Notes: generated from the letters alone by a model not told the origin. Positions 1-8,049 are shown, numbered from the stretch's first letter. The stretch: 64,000 nucleotides of DNA from Halapricum desulfuricans (GCF_017094465.1 NZ_CP064791.1:62001-126000), one strand, 5' to 3'. Made by a program: numbers and translations.

Positions 1-270
1 AGTGAGCGTGAAAAAGAGGATACTGAAGAGGATCCAGATTACGAAAATCGTGAGTGCAGACGTGAACACGCCGAATGCGCCGCCGATCGCGTAAAACACG
101 GTGAGTGGGCCGTCAGTGCCCGATATGAGTTGGAGGAATACGTATGCGGGGCCGAGGACCGTCGCGAACGCGGTGGCCAACACGACGAGCGTCGCCCGCC
201 GCATTTCGAGCTCGTTCGCCTGTCGTTCGAAGAAGGTATCGGGATCACGGAGGAGGTGCGTCACCCACAT
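1..270 (-). CDS. Yip1-like membrane protein, 5' part only (cassette 1)
   Basis: Reading leftward from the ATG at 268-270 gives an open frame of 90 residues that runs off the window edge. It starts MWVTHLLRDPDTFFERQ and then has two or three hydrophobic segments (about residues 30-50, 57-75 and 77-90). The start 'L(R)DPDxFF' followed by charged residues and then membrane helices is typical of haloarchaeal Yip1-family proteins, polytopic proteins of unknown molecular role. It is transcribed divergently from the peptide gene at 367, exactly as the complete Yip1-like gene at 1679-2302 is placed relative to the second peptide gene. The C-terminal half lies outside the window. Confidence 0.7.
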   Translation of the reverse strand, partial: MWVTHLLRDPDTFFERQANELEMRRATLVVLATAFATVLGPAYVFLQLISGTDGPLTVFYAIGGAFGVFTSALTIFVIWILFSILFFTLT

Positions 271-343
271 ATAATGCAATTCTCTCTAAGCAATATAAAA
301 TAATTCTGATTTTGAGGATATAGTCAGATTTAACTAATAGTAC

Positions 344-366
344 TATATATAGTTTAGTGTAGCAGT
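344..366 (+). promoter_or_regulatory. TATA region of peptide cassette 1
   Basis: An AT-rich stretch from about 271 to 366 separates the divergent Yip1 and peptide genes. It holds a run 'actatatatag' at about 346-356, a good archaeal TATA box, 10-20 bases before the peptide ATG at 367. A second AT-rich run lies around 280-300 and could serve the minus-strand gene. The spacing to 367 is slightly short for a classic leaderless start, so the exact initiation point is unsure. Confidence 0.5.
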
Positions 367-645
367 ATGACAAAGACTACTACCGAGTACGACAACCGTA
401 CCGTCCTCACGGCATTTGCCGTTGGAACCACGCTGTTGGCGCTCTTCGCGACTGCCACGCCTATGAGCGCCGGCGCGTACCTCATCTACCAGGGGAGCAC
501 CGCTAGCGGTGCTGCTGCTGCCGGTGGCGGCCTTGCGTCTATCGGTGGCGCAGTTACCGCCTACGGGACGGCGGGATCCGTTAGCACGACTGCCGCTATC
601 GGATTGGGTATGACCGGCGCCGGCGGCGCCGTGGCCCTCGCGTAA
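367..645 (+). CDS. Secreted Gly/Ala-rich peptide precursor 1 (candidate bacteriocin-like peptide)
   Basis: A 92-residue precursor. Residues 1-11 are polar and charged (MTKTTTEYDNR), residues 12-31 are a hydrophobic helix, then P32, and a signal-peptidase-like A35-G36-A37 followed by Y38. The predicted mature part (38-92, 55 residues) is nearly all Gly, Ala, Ser, Thr, Val, Ile and Leu with no charged residue, and ends in ALA. It is followed by a small membrane protein and a SpoIIM/DUF95 protein. Leader length, P32, A35, A37, Y38 and Y41 are shared in register with the second precursor at 2410-2730. DUF95 proteins accompany circular bacteriocins of the AS-48/circularin type; a role as an antimicrobial or signalling peptide is inferred from that. 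I recognise no closer family. Confidence 0.6.
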   Translation: MTKTTTEYDNRTVLTAFAVGTTLLALFATATPMSAGAYLIYQGSTASGAAAAGGGLASIGGAVTAYGTAGSVSTTAAIGLGMTGAGGAVALA

Positions 646-711
646 CCGCCTGCTTTCGCGTCCCGAGCCGTCGGGGCGTCGAACCACTACCAACTCGATT
701 TACATACACGT

Positions 712-957
712 ATGCTCTCAAAACTCGTCGTTGCCTGTGCCGGAGCGCTCCCCCTGGTTGTGTTTTTCTCCGGGGTCTACGAAGAACCAACGCAGCGCAT
801 CGCAATTGTAACTGCGAACGTCGGCTTGCTTGTCGGCGTCTTTGTCGCCTATACGAGCGAGGCGGGCGTGCCGTTGCCGTTACGCGTCGCGCTCTACAGC
901 ATCGTGGTGCTGTCGCTCGTGTACCATCTCGGGGCCGCCGTCGCGTTGCGGCGATGA
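712..957 (+). CDS. Small three-helix membrane protein of peptide cassette 1
   Basis: An 81-residue protein consisting of three hydrophobic segments (about 4-22, 32-47 and 56-78) with a basic end (LRR). Its stop overlaps the start of the SpoIIM-like gene (ATGA at 954-957), so the two are translationally coupled. It begins 66 bases after the peptide gene. The equivalent slot in cassette 2 is filled by a 105-residue protein, also with three helices. In bacteriocin clusters such small membrane proteins are often immunity proteins; that is an inference from position only. Confidence 0.6.
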   Translation: MLSKLVVACAGALPLVVFFSGVYEEPTQRIAIVTANVGLLVGVFVAYTSEAGVPLPLRVALYSIVVLSLVYHLGAAVALRR

Positions 958-1544
958 GTCACCGTGTCCGGTCGGCGCTCGCTGCACACCGCGACGAATT
1001 GGTCGCAGCGACGGCGGTCTACGCGGGGACGTTCCTGCTCGGGTTCGTGGCGTACGTCGCGTTCGGGACGCGAGTCGATGTCGCGGGCTACGAGTCGTCG
1101 GTCGCGTCGGCGTCCGCGGCTGCGGGTGTGGGACAGTTCACGTTCCTGCACATACTTGGGAACAACGCAGTCGTCGTCGGCGTGTCCGCGGCTGGCGGTC
1201 TCGCGCTCGGTGTTCCGACGCTCGTAAACACGCTTTTCAATGGCTTCGTAATGGGCGTGCTTGGGGGCGTCGTCGCCACCGCGGCGTCACCGGACGTGGC
1301 GCTCGCGGCGGTGTTGCCTCACGTCATCGTCGAGGTTCCGGCGTTCCTGCTGGCTGCTGCAGCGGGGTTCAAGCTCCCGCGGGCACTCGGCTCGTACCTA
1401 GTTGGGAACACCGAGTACATACTTGACCGGCGGACGGTGCGAGACTCGGCTGTGGTCGCGGTGACTGCCGTCGCGCTCGTGGTCGTCGCCGCCGTGGTGG
1501 AGGTCGTCATCACTCCCTGGGTGGTCAATCTCGTCGTGTCCTGA
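954..1544 (+). CDS. SpoIIM/DUF95-like integral membrane protein (cassette 1)
   Basis: A 196-residue polytopic protein with about five hydrophobic segments. The stretch 'NAVVVGVSAAGGLALGVPTLVN', the motif GFVMGVLGG and 'LPHVIVEVPAFLLAAAAG' match the stage II sporulation protein M (DUF95, COG1300) pattern of a Pro-His pair followed by E(V/F)PA. In Bacillus SpoIIM acts with SpoIID/SpoIIP in engulfment. DUF95 relatives in circular-bacteriocin clusters take part in maturation, export or immunity of the peptide. Here it follows the small membrane protein with a 4-base overlap. Which of these roles applies cannot be told from the sequence. Confidence 0.75.
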   Translation: MSHRVRSALAAHRDELVAATAVYAGTFLLGFVAYVAFGTRVDVAGYESSVASASAAAGVGQFTFLHILGNNAVVVGVSAAGGLALGVPTLVNTLFNGFVMGVLGGVVATAASPDVALAAVLPHVIVEVPAFLLAAAAGFKLPRALGSYLVGNTEYILDRRTVRDSAVVAVTAVALVVVAAVVEVVITPWVVNLVVS

Positions 1545-1678
1545 CACCCGAACCCGGACCGTCGTGGACTAACACTTCACTACTGTTTTTGAAGTCTGAA
1601 CGCCCACCAACAGGCTTCTTTGCGACCACGCGCAAACGCGGGGTGGCGCTAGTACTCTTCGAGTGGTCAGCGGCCATT

Positions 1679-2302
1679 TCAAACGATGTTCCAGAGTGAC
1701 CAACTAATTGAGACAGCTACTGGGCCAGCGACGGTGATAATTGCTTCTCTGGAGGACAGGCCGCGAATACTCTTTACCGCGTAGAACCAGAGGAATCCCT
1801 GCCACACCGCGAAGGGCACTCCAAGGACGTTGGCGAGTACCAGCCAGGGGTTACTTTCTGTCGCCTGAATCGCTTGGGTAAGACCTTCTCCAACTGGTCG
1901 TAGTGGGACTTGCGAGAATACGTAGATCGCTGATACGGAACCGATGAAGGCGCCAATACCCGATGGGATGAATCCCCAGCCAATGGCTGCCAAAAGGTCA
2001 CGGAAGTCCCCATTGCCGCCAAATGGCATCGAATGGAAATAGAATGTCCCTGCAAATGCGAACCAGACCAGGAATGTACCGAAGATCCCCTCAAACAACG
2101 TCACTAACCCACCGAGGATAGCGAAGGCTCTCACGGCACCTGGAAACGTATCAATGAATTGTGTGAACGCATAGACGGATCCGAGTATACTTGCGAGAGC
2201 AGTCGCCAAGACTATGCCGAACGACCACTTGAGATCCGTCGCCCGTTGATCGTTCTTATAAAACTTACTAGGTGATACTATTACTAACTGAGTACTTCTC
2301 AT
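1679..2302 (-). CDS. Yip1-like membrane protein (cassette 2)
   Basis: A 207-residue protein: a short cytoplasmic start with the pattern PSKFYKND, then five hydrophobic segments (about 29-48, 58-85, 100-130, 150-170 and 185-205). The order of polar start and helices and the phrase 'GTFLVWFAFAGTFYF' are typical of Yip1-domain proteins of Halobacteria. It is divergent from the second peptide gene and separated from it by an AT-rich region with TATA-like sequences. It is convergent with the SpoIIM-like gene of cassette 1 across about 130 bases in which I see no gene. Cassette 2 is visibly less GC-rich than cassette 1. Confidence 0.7.
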   Translation of the reverse strand: MRSTQLVIVSPSKFYKNDQRATDLKWSFGIVLATALASILGSVYAFTQFIDTFPGAVRAFAILGGLVTLFEGIFGTFLVWFAFAGTFYFHSMPFGGNGDFRDLLAAIGWGFIPSGIGAFIGSVSAIYVFSQVPLRPVGEGLTQAIQATESNPWLVLANVLGVPFAVWQGFLWFYAVKSIRGLSSREAIITVAGPVAVSISWSLWNIV

Positions 2303-2340
2303 ATATTCAGTAACTACTAAAAGATTCTTACTTAACTTCT

Positions 2341-2372
2341 ACGGTATATAGTATATCAATACTTTTTTTAAT
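2341..2372 (+). promoter_or_regulatory. AT-rich divergent promoter region of peptide cassette 2
   Basis: Between the Yip1-like start (2302) and the second peptide gene lies AT-rich DNA with 'ggtatatagtatatc' at about 2345-2359. A TATA box here would place transcription start near 2375, which supports the ATG at 2410 over the upstream in-frame ATG at 2371. A second AT-rich run at 2305-2335 may serve the minus-strand gene. Confidence 0.45.
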
Positions 2373-2409
2373 GCCTTGTCTATTAGAATTCGATGCGGTC
2401 AACACAACT

Positions 2410-2730
2410 ATGAACGTGAGCGCACGATTCGAACAGGATTGGGGTATCGCCCTTCTGACAGCCCTCTCTGTCCTAGCAATCCTTCTGTCGGCAGTAGCGG
2501 GGCCTCCCGCAGCATACGCTTACAATGAGTATGTCGGTGACGGAGGCGATACTCAGACACGTAATGACGGTGGTGCTTTTATGGGCGGCGCCGCCGCCCT
2601 CGGTACCAGTGGGACTGCGATGATCGCAGCCGGTAAGTTCACGGGTTCAACTGCCCTCGCATACGGTGGGGCTACTATCGCCACCGGTGGCGCCGGTTTT
2701 GCCCTCTTTGGTGGCGGACTCCTTGCATAG
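2410..2730 (+). CDS. Secreted Gly/Ala-rich peptide precursor 2 (candidate bacteriocin-like peptide)
   Basis: From the ATG at 2410 this encodes 106 residues; an in-frame ATG at 2371 would add 13 more. I prefer 2410 because the precursor then lines up without gaps with precursor 1: hydrophobic helix 12-30, P32, A35-Y36-A37, Y38 and Y41. The mature part (38-106, about 69 residues) has a polar start (NEYVGDGGDTQTRNDGG) and then a long Gly/Ala/Thr-rich hydrophobic stretch ending GGGLLA. The end resembles precursor 1, which ends GGAVALA. It is followed by a three-helix membrane protein and a SpoIIM-like gene, as in cassette 1. An AS-48-like circular or other pore-forming peptide is the leading guess, unproven. 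Confidence 0.6.
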   Translation: MNVSARFEQDWGIALLTALSVLAILLSAVAGPPAAYAYNEYVGDGGDTQTRNDGGAFMGGAAALGTSGTAMIAAGKFTGSTALAYGGATIATGGAGFALFGGGLLA

Positions 2731-2769
2731 CAATATAACCATCTAAAAATTTATTTATAATTATAAATA

Positions 2770-3087
2770 ATGAATAACAGCACAAATAATATTGGCATCG
2801 TGCGGGAAATCACCGCTATTGCAGTGACGATAGTCTATATCGCTGGTGCATACATTTGGTACAAGGATCTTGTCGTGGCCGCGTCACTGGCTGGTGCTGG
2901 TGCGGTTATGTCTGGTATTGCCGGCGGATTCATTGCGCTTCTCGTACTACGGCCCGGATTATTTGATGATATCTCAGACGAAAACAACACACGCTTCAGC
3001 CCTACCTTAGAAAGGGTTGGTCTTACGATGGGTCTTCTCACTGGTCTGGTCGGTTTCGGCGGTATTATCATCGCGTCCTTCATATAG
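2770..3087 (+). CDS. Small three-helix membrane protein of peptide cassette 2
   Basis: A 105-residue protein with hydrophobic segments at about 15-30, 36-58 and 83-104, and a polar loop (residues 60-80) between the last two. It starts 39 bases after the second peptide gene; the gap is strongly AT-rich and may hold its own TATA box around 2740-2750. Its stop codon (TAG, 3085-3087) directly abuts the ATG of the SpoIIM-like gene. It occupies the same slot as the 81-residue protein at 712-957 but has little visible sequence likeness to it. An immunity role is possible but only inferred from context. Confidence 0.6.
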   Translation: MNNSTNNIGIVREITAIAVTIVYIAGAYIWYKDLVVAASLAGAGAVMSGIAGGFIALLVLRPGLFDDISDENNTRFSPTLERVGLTMGLLTGLVGFGGIIIASFI

Positions 3088-3603
3088 ATGAAGGATAGAC
3101 TTCGACTCTTGGCCGCCTCTTCCAGTACGACGGTTTTCGGTGTGATTGCCGGTCTTCTCGCAACGAGCGTCTCACGATTGACTGGGATGGAGACATTCGA
3201 CTACTCGCTATACTTTCTCCCTTCGGATCCGTCCTTTTTTGGTATTCTCTCGAACAATCTTGTTGTCTACGCGACGACTGTTTTGGGTTTTGGGCTCGTA
3301 ACGCTCGCCAATCTATTTCTGGCTGGGATACCGCTCGGTGTCGAACTTGTCCACAATGATTTCGTCTGGTTGATTATTCCACACGGTATCTTCGAGTTTC
3401 CTGCACTCTGGTTTGCCGGTGCGGCTGGACTTCGCATACCCTCCGACCTGGCTCGGTATCTCCAACGCGAGACGGATCGCGTCCTCACCCCGTCGGGTAT
3501 TCGAATGGTCGTCCGCTATGCCCTTCTCTCGTTGGTTCTATTCGGCGTGGCTGGCCTCGTTGAAACCACCGTTACACGATGGCTCGCTGAATGGGCTACC
3601 TGA
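3088..3603 (+). CDS. SpoIIM/DUF95-like integral membrane protein (cassette 2)
   Basis: A 171-residue polytopic membrane protein. It shares with the cassette 1 homolog the pattern NNLVVY...GFGLVTLAN...GIPLG, then IIPHGIFEFPALWFAGAAG, the diagnostic His-Gly-x-x-Glu-x-Pro-Ala of SpoIIM/DUF95. It is shorter at the N-terminus than typical full-length DUF95 proteins but has the core. It begins directly at the stop of the preceding gene, so the two are coupled. The 213 bases from 3604 to 3816 that follow hold no gene I can support. Confidence 0.75.
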   Translation: MKDRLRLLAASSSTTVFGVIAGLLATSVSRLTGMETFDYSLYFLPSDPSFFGILSNNLVVYATTVLGFGLVTLANLFLAGIPLGVELVHNDFVWLIIPHGIFEFPALWFAGAAGLRIPSDLARYLQRETDRVLTPSGIRMVVRYALLSLVLFGVAGLVETTVTRWLAEWAT

Positions 3604-3816
3604 CCGTCCTGACATCCGACCTACGACACGATCGTTTAGCTACTGAGCTTTGCACATTCCACGCCAGAACAGAGCACCATACAGGGCGAATTGCTCGCTG
3701 ATATTTTCCTTTCGTTTGTTGGTTTACTCATTGATCATGTCTCTGCTGCGCTCTATTCATTTCCATCTCCGAAATACCCTCACCTATTGTCACTTCTCAA
3801 CCACACATTGCACCGT

Positions 3817-4293
3817 TCACCCACGAACCTCGACGATTTCGACCTCGAAGGTCAGCGTCTCGCCCGCGAGCTGGTGGTTGAAATCGATCTCGACACTGTC
3901 TTCTTTGACGGCAGTCACGTCGCCGTGCAGTCCGTTCTGGGCCTGGACGTGCAATCCGACTGCCGGCTGCTGGCCGACCATCCCCTTGAACGTCTCGGCG
4001 TCGTACTCTCTGACGCGGTCTGACTGGTGTTCGCCGTAGGCCTCCTCTGGCGGAACGGTCACGGTCTCGGTGTCGCCTTCGCTCATCCCGATCAGCGCTT
4101 CGTCTAACCCCTCGATTATCTCACCCTCGCCGGCGGTAAACGACAGCGCTGCGTATTCTTCGGGCTCGATGTCGGCGGGCTGAGCCAGCCCTGCCTCGAT
4201 AGCGACCTCGCGTCGGGACGTGTCGAAGATCGTTCCGTCGTCGAGGCGACCGACGTACTCGATGGTCACGCCGTCGCCGGGCTCGATTGGCAT
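3817..4293 (-). CDS. FKBP-type peptidyl-prolyl cis-trans isomerase, SlyD-like
   Basis: A 158-residue cytoplasmic protein. It starts PGDGVTIEYVGRLDDGTIFDTS, the standard FKBP beginning, with the catalytic-pocket residues Y, F and D, and the flap insert of the SlyD type between about residues 75 and 125 (PEEAYGEHQSDRVREY). It lacks the His-rich metal tail of bacterial SlyD. These enzymes speed proline isomerisation and act as folding helpers. It is divergent from the helicase gene at 4415, with about 120 bases between. Confidence 0.93.
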   Translation of the reverse strand: MPIEPGDGVTIEYVGRLDDGTIFDTSRREVAIEAGLAQPADIEPEEYAALSFTAGEGEIIEGLDEALIGMSEGDTETVTVPPEEAYGEHQSDRVREYDAETFKGMVGQQPAVGLHVQAQNGLHGDVTAVKEDSVEIDFNHQLAGETLTFEVEIVEVRG

Positions 4294-4414
4294 ACCCGTG
4301 GGTGGGAGAGTCCCGAATATAAATCCTGCCGGTCGTTCCCGGTTTTCGCCGTCCGCGTTCCCGCTGGGCCGGTCGCTCCGTAAGCACTATGCCGTCAGAC
4401 ACCCCGGTTCCGGT

Positions 4415-6796
4415 GTGGCCTCCTACGTAGATGGCGAGACGGAAATCCCCGTTTCGGATGTGCTTCCGGACTTTGCCGACGCCTTCCCCTTCGAGCGGTT
4501 CAACCGGATGCAGACCGAGACGCTTCCGGCCCTGCTGGAGCGCGATGACAACGTCGTCGTGAGCGCGCCGACCGCCAGCGGCAAGACGGCCGTCGCCGAG
4601 GTCGCGATCTCCGAGACGCTCCGGACGGGCGGTACCGCGCTGTTTATCGCCCCGCTCCGTGCGCTCACCAACGAGAAGGAGCGCGAGTGGGAACGCTTCG
4701 AGGAGTTGGGCTACTCGGTGTACGTCGTCACCGGCGAGCGCGATCTCAACCCCCGACGGGCCGAGCGCGCGGACGTGCTCGTGATGACTCCCGAGAAGGC
4801 CGATTCCGCCACGCGCAAGCACGACACCCCGCGGTACTCCTTCGTGACCGACATCGACACCTGCGTCATCGACGAGGTGCACCTGCTGGATTCCGAGCGA
4901 CGCGGGTCGGTCCTGGAGGTGACGATCTCGCGATTCCGGCGGCTCTGTGACCCCCGGATCGTCGCGCTGTCGGCGACGATGCCCAACATCGAGGACGTGG
5001 CTGACTGGCTCGACGCCCCGCCGGAGACGACCTTCGAGTTCGGCGAGGAGTACCGCCCGGTCCCGCTCAACGCCGACGTCAAGACCTACACGCACGGCGA
5101 CAACGCCTTTGCCGACAAGTACCGGCGGCTCTATCGTGCGATGGACCTCGTCGAACCGCATCTCGACGACGAGGGCCAGGCGCTGGTTTTTGTCTCTTCC
5201 CGCCAGGACACCGTCCAGGCCGCGAAGAAAGCACGCGACGAGCTGGTCGAACGCGATATTCCGATGGGCGCTCGCGGCGACTACGACTTTCACAACGACG
5301 CCGCCGAGTTGAGCAACGACACGCTTCGCCAGTCCGTTCTAGACGGCGTTGCGTTCCATCACGCCGGTCTCTCCCGGGCGGACAAGAATCGCGTCGAGCG
5401 GTGGTTCCGCGAGGGGAAGATCCAGTTGCTCTTCTCGACGTCGACGCTCGCCTGGGGCGTGAACCTGCCCGCACGGTGTGTCGTGATCCGAGACACCAAG
5501 TATCACGACCCGCTCGAAGGCGAGGTCGATATGAGTCCCCTTGACGTCCTCCAGATGCTCGGGCGAGCGGGCCGGCCCGGCTACGACGACACGGGGTACG
5601 CCTGGGTCGTCGCCGATCGGAGCGAGGCCGACAAGTACCGACGCTTGCTCCGGGACGGCAAGGACATCGAATCCCGGCTGGCTGAGGACCTCCCCTCCCA
5701 TCTCAACGCCGAGATCGCGATGGGAACGATCGACGATCTCGATGACGTACTCTCGTGGCTGGAGACGACCTTCTATCACGTTCGAGCCGAGAGCGCTCCG
5801 GCACAATACGACGACGCCGCGAACCTCCGGGAACACGCCTCGACGACGCTGCGCGGCCTGGTCGATCGTGGCTTCGTCGAGATGGACGACGACCTGACCG
5901 TCGACGCGACGGCGCTGGGTCGGCTCGCATCGAAGTTCTACCTCCGGCTCGACACCGCTCGATCGTTCGCAGATCTCGCCGAGGACGCCGACGATCTGAC
6001 CGACGACGGTGTTCTCAGGGCTGTCGCACAGGCTGATGCCTTCGATAGCGTCTCGGCCCGCCAGGACGAGGAAGACGCCGTCGATGCGGTGCTGGGCGGC
6101 CGCGCCGACGCGCTCGACCCCGGCCCGCGGAAGGTGTACGCGATCCTCCGTTCGGGCATGAACGGGACGGTCCCTTCGAAACTGAAAAGCGATTCCTGGA
6201 TCATTCGCCAGAACGCGCTTCGCCTGCTGGCGGCGCTTCGCGCGTTCCTCGATCGGTTCGCGGACGCCAGCGCGGCGAACCTGGCCCGCCGGGTCGAGGC
6301 CCGCGTCGAACACGGCCTCAGCGAGGATGCGGTCGCGCTCACGGCGATCGACGGAGTCGGCTCCGGCCGGGCGAAGACGCTTGCGGCCGCCGGTTTCGCG
6401 ACACCGGTAGACGTACTCGACGCCGACCGCGGGACCCTCACCGCTGCCGGATTGAGTGAGAGCGTCGCCGAACGGGTCCAGGAGCGCGCCCGGGATCTCC
6501 CGAAGGTTGTCGTCGAGTGGGGGTCGTTCCCGGAGACGATCGCCCGCGGCGAGAACAGTATGCAGGAGGTGACGGTTCGAAACGTCGCCGGCGGCGCTCG
6601 TGCCGGCGTCCGGGTCACGGTCAACGGTGTCGAGATGACCGCGACGGACTGCTATCTCGGCGAGACGACGCTCCCCGTCGGGGTCTTCGGTGGCGACGCC
6701 GACGAACTCACGTTCCGGGTCGAGATTGCCCACCCCGAACTCCCGCTGGAACCGGTCGTCGAGACTCGATCCGTTACAGTAATGAACCGCGTATAG
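4415..6796 (+). CDS. Hel308-like Ski2-family DNA helicase
   Basis: From the GTG at 4415 this is a 793-residue superfamily 2 helicase. Motif I is SAPTASGKTA (residues about 48-57), motif II is DEVH (CVIDEVHLLDSERR), motif III is LSATMPN, and motif VI is QMLGRAGRPGYD. After the RecA domains come a winged-helix/ratchet region and a helix-hairpin-helix segment (IDGVGSGRAKTLAAAGF, about residue 644). A beta-rich end (about 700-793) adds to the usual Hel308 domains. Hel308-type enzymes remodel stalled forks in archaea. Frames upstream of 4415 run into the FKBP promoter region, so the GTG is the most sensible start. Haloarchaea usually have two such paralogs; which one this is cannot be decided. Confidence 0.9.
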   Translation: MASYVDGETEIPVSDVLPDFADAFPFERFNRMQTETLPALLERDDNVVVSAPTASGKTAVAEVAISETLRTGGTALFIAPLRALTNEKEREWERFEELGYSVYVVTGERDLNPRRAERADVLVMTPEKADSATRKHDTPRYSFVTDIDTCVIDEVHLLDSERRGSVLEVTISRFRRLCDPRIVALSATMPNIEDVADWLDAPPETTFEFGEEYRPVPLNADVKTYTHGDNAFADKYRRLYRAMDLVEPHLDDEGQALVFVSSRQDTVQAAKKARDELVERDIPMGARGDYDFHNDAAELSNDTLRQSVLDGVAFHHAGLSRADKNRVERWFREGKIQLLFSTSTLAWGVNLPARCVVIRDTKYHDPLEGEVDMSPLDVLQMLGRAGRPGYDDTGYAWVVADRSEADKYRRLLRDGKDIESRLAEDLPSHLNAEIAMGTIDDLDDVLSWLETTFYHVRAESAPAQYDDAANLREHASTTLRGLVDRGFVEMDDDLTVDATALGRLASKFYLRLDTARSFADLAEDADDLTDDGVLRAVAQADAFDSVSARQDEEDAVDAVLGGRADALDPGPRKVYAILRSGMNGTVPSKLKSDSWIIRQNALRLLAALRAFLDRFADASAANLARRVEARVEHGLSEDAVALTAIDGVGSGRAKTLAAAGFATPVDVLDADRGTLTAAGLSESVAERVQERARDLPKVVVEWGSFPETIARGENSMQEVTVRNVAGGARAGVRVTVNGVEMTATDCYLGETTLPVGVFGGDADELTFRVEIAHPELPLEPVVETRSVTVMNRV

Positions 6797-7132
6797 TTCT
6801 GGTTCGATCTCTCTGTCTGGACTGGTGCTCCCGTTCCTGGCCGATGTCTGTGCCTCCCTGCGACCGCTCACAGCGGACGACCGACGTGGAATTACTTACA
6901 ACGGCCAATAGCAGGCGGCTTTCGAACGCATTCCTCATCGACTTTTGCTGAAACGCTCTCAGATACCTCGATAAAATGTCTCGGCCGATTTAATAGCATT
7001 TTGGCCCTTTGTCAACCTATGACATACCGTCAAGGGCGCCTGAGAAGGCCGATTTTACTCGCGTAAAATGGCGCTAACGGTCGGCTCCCTATATGTGGTG
7101 GTGGCACGTATGGATCGACAGGTGTCCCCGCG
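6797..7132. other. Intergenic region without a supported gene
   Basis: The 336 bases between the helicase and the next small membrane protein contain no frame with protein-like composition. The central part (about 6955-7080) is less GC-rich. A TATA-like 'cctatatgtgg' near 7087-7097 could drive the gene at 7133. Confidence 0.5.
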
Positions 7133-7369
7133 ATGTCAAACGCGTCCCCTAGCAGTCGTCGAGAATCGCTCGGATTGGGTCTGGCGACCGTCAGAGCAAC
7201 GATCGCCCCGACGGTCCGGTTCGTCGGCTTCTGGACAGCTGTCGTCTTACCGTTCGTGTATATCCCCCTCCTGTTCGCTGGTCTGGACGGTGCGACGATG
7301 AACGCGTTCGTTGCCCTCCTCGTCGCACACGTCGTCTCGCTGCTGGTCGGCCGCGAGTACGGCCAATGA
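7133..7369 (+). CDS. Small haloarchaeal membrane protein of unknown function
   Basis: A 78-residue protein. Residues 1-25 are polar with RRES and Arg-rich start, then two hydrophobic helices (about 29-49 and 55-71) and the end GREYGQ. It has the look of a conserved two-helix haloarchaeal membrane protein; I do not recognise a named family. A TATA-like sequence lies about 40 bases upstream. It is convergent with the HAD hydrolase gene that ends at 7405. Confidence 0.6.
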   Translation: MSNASPSSRRESLGLGLATVRATIAPTVRFVGFWTAVVLPFVYIPLLFAGLDGATMNAFVALLVAHVVSLLVGREYGQ

Positions 7370-7404
7370 CGCTTCCGTCTTCTCGGTCTGATTGATCTGA
7401 CTGG

Positions 7405-8049
7405 TCACTCGAACTGGTCGAACAGGACCCGCCGCAAGTGCTCGGGGTCCGAGACGACGGTGTCCACGATCTCGGGGTCGATCCCGTCGTGGACGCCGGT
7501 GTAGCCGATACATCTGAGCCCGGCAGCCTTCGCGGCTTTCCCCCCGGTCGTCGAGTCCTCGACGGCGACGCTCGTATCCGGGTCCGCGTCGAGCGCTTCG
7601 AGCGCCCGCAGGTAGACATCCGGTGCTGGTTTCCCGCTGTCGACGTCTTCGGCACTGGCGACCGCATCGAAGCGCCCCCCGAGTTCGAAGCGATCGAGTA
7701 CGATATCGATCCACGCGTGCGGTGACGAGGTCACGAGTCCGACGCTGATACCGTCCGCCTGTAGCTCCGACACCAGCGACTCGAACCCGTCCATGAGGGT
7801 CACGCGCTCCCCGTAGAGTTCCGCTGCGAGCGTCTCGAACAGCTCGGCGTGACGATCGCTGTCGACGGCCACCTCGTAGTTGTCCGCCAGGTATCCGTAG
7901 ATCTCCCTGTAGTTCATGCCCATGACTTCCTCCGGATCGACGTCCTGCCCCGGGACAACTTCCGGGAAGAGGTGCTCGGATTCGAGTTGCGGCCAGTACC
8001 GCTCCGAGTCGACGACGACCCCGTCCATGTCGAACAGCACTGCGTTCAT
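7405..8049 (-). CDS. HAD-superfamily phosphatase, beta-phosphoglucomutase-like
   Basis: A 214-residue cytosolic enzyme beginning MNAVLFDMDGVVVDSE, with the HAD nucleophile motif DMDGV (D8, D10), motif II T/S in VTSSPH, the lysine in SGKPAPD, and motif IV VEDSTTGGKAAKAAG. The helical cap sits between motifs I and II (residues 16-90). Such proteins dephosphorylate small sugar phosphates or act as phosphoglucomutases; the substrate is not evident. The ATG at 8047-8049 directly precedes the first HAD motif. A divergent gene starts at 8128. Confidence 0.9.
   Translation of the reverse strand: MNAVLFDMDGVVVDSERYWPQLESEHLFPEVVPGQDVDPEEVMGMNYREIYGYLADNYEVAVDSDRHAELFETLAAELYGERVTLMDGFESLVSELQADGISVGLVTSSPHAWIDIVLDRFELGGRFDAVASAEDVDSGKPAPDVYLRALEALDADPDTSVAVEDSTTGGKAAKAAGLRCIGYTGVHDGIDPEIVDTVVSDPEHLRRVLFDQFE

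Noticed and set aside
2371-2409. Upstream start of peptide precursor 2 at 2371
   Set aside because: The 13 extra residues (MPCLLEFDAVNTT) destroy the alignment with precursor 1 and lie where transcription is expected to begin.
3650-4039. Plus-strand frames at 3650-4039
   Set aside because: Their second half is antisense to the FKBP gene, and the first half has no protein features.
4220-4414. N-terminal extension of the helicase to 4220
   Set aside because: It overlaps the FKBP gene and its promoter region and has no likeness to the family; the GTG at 4415 gives a normal start.
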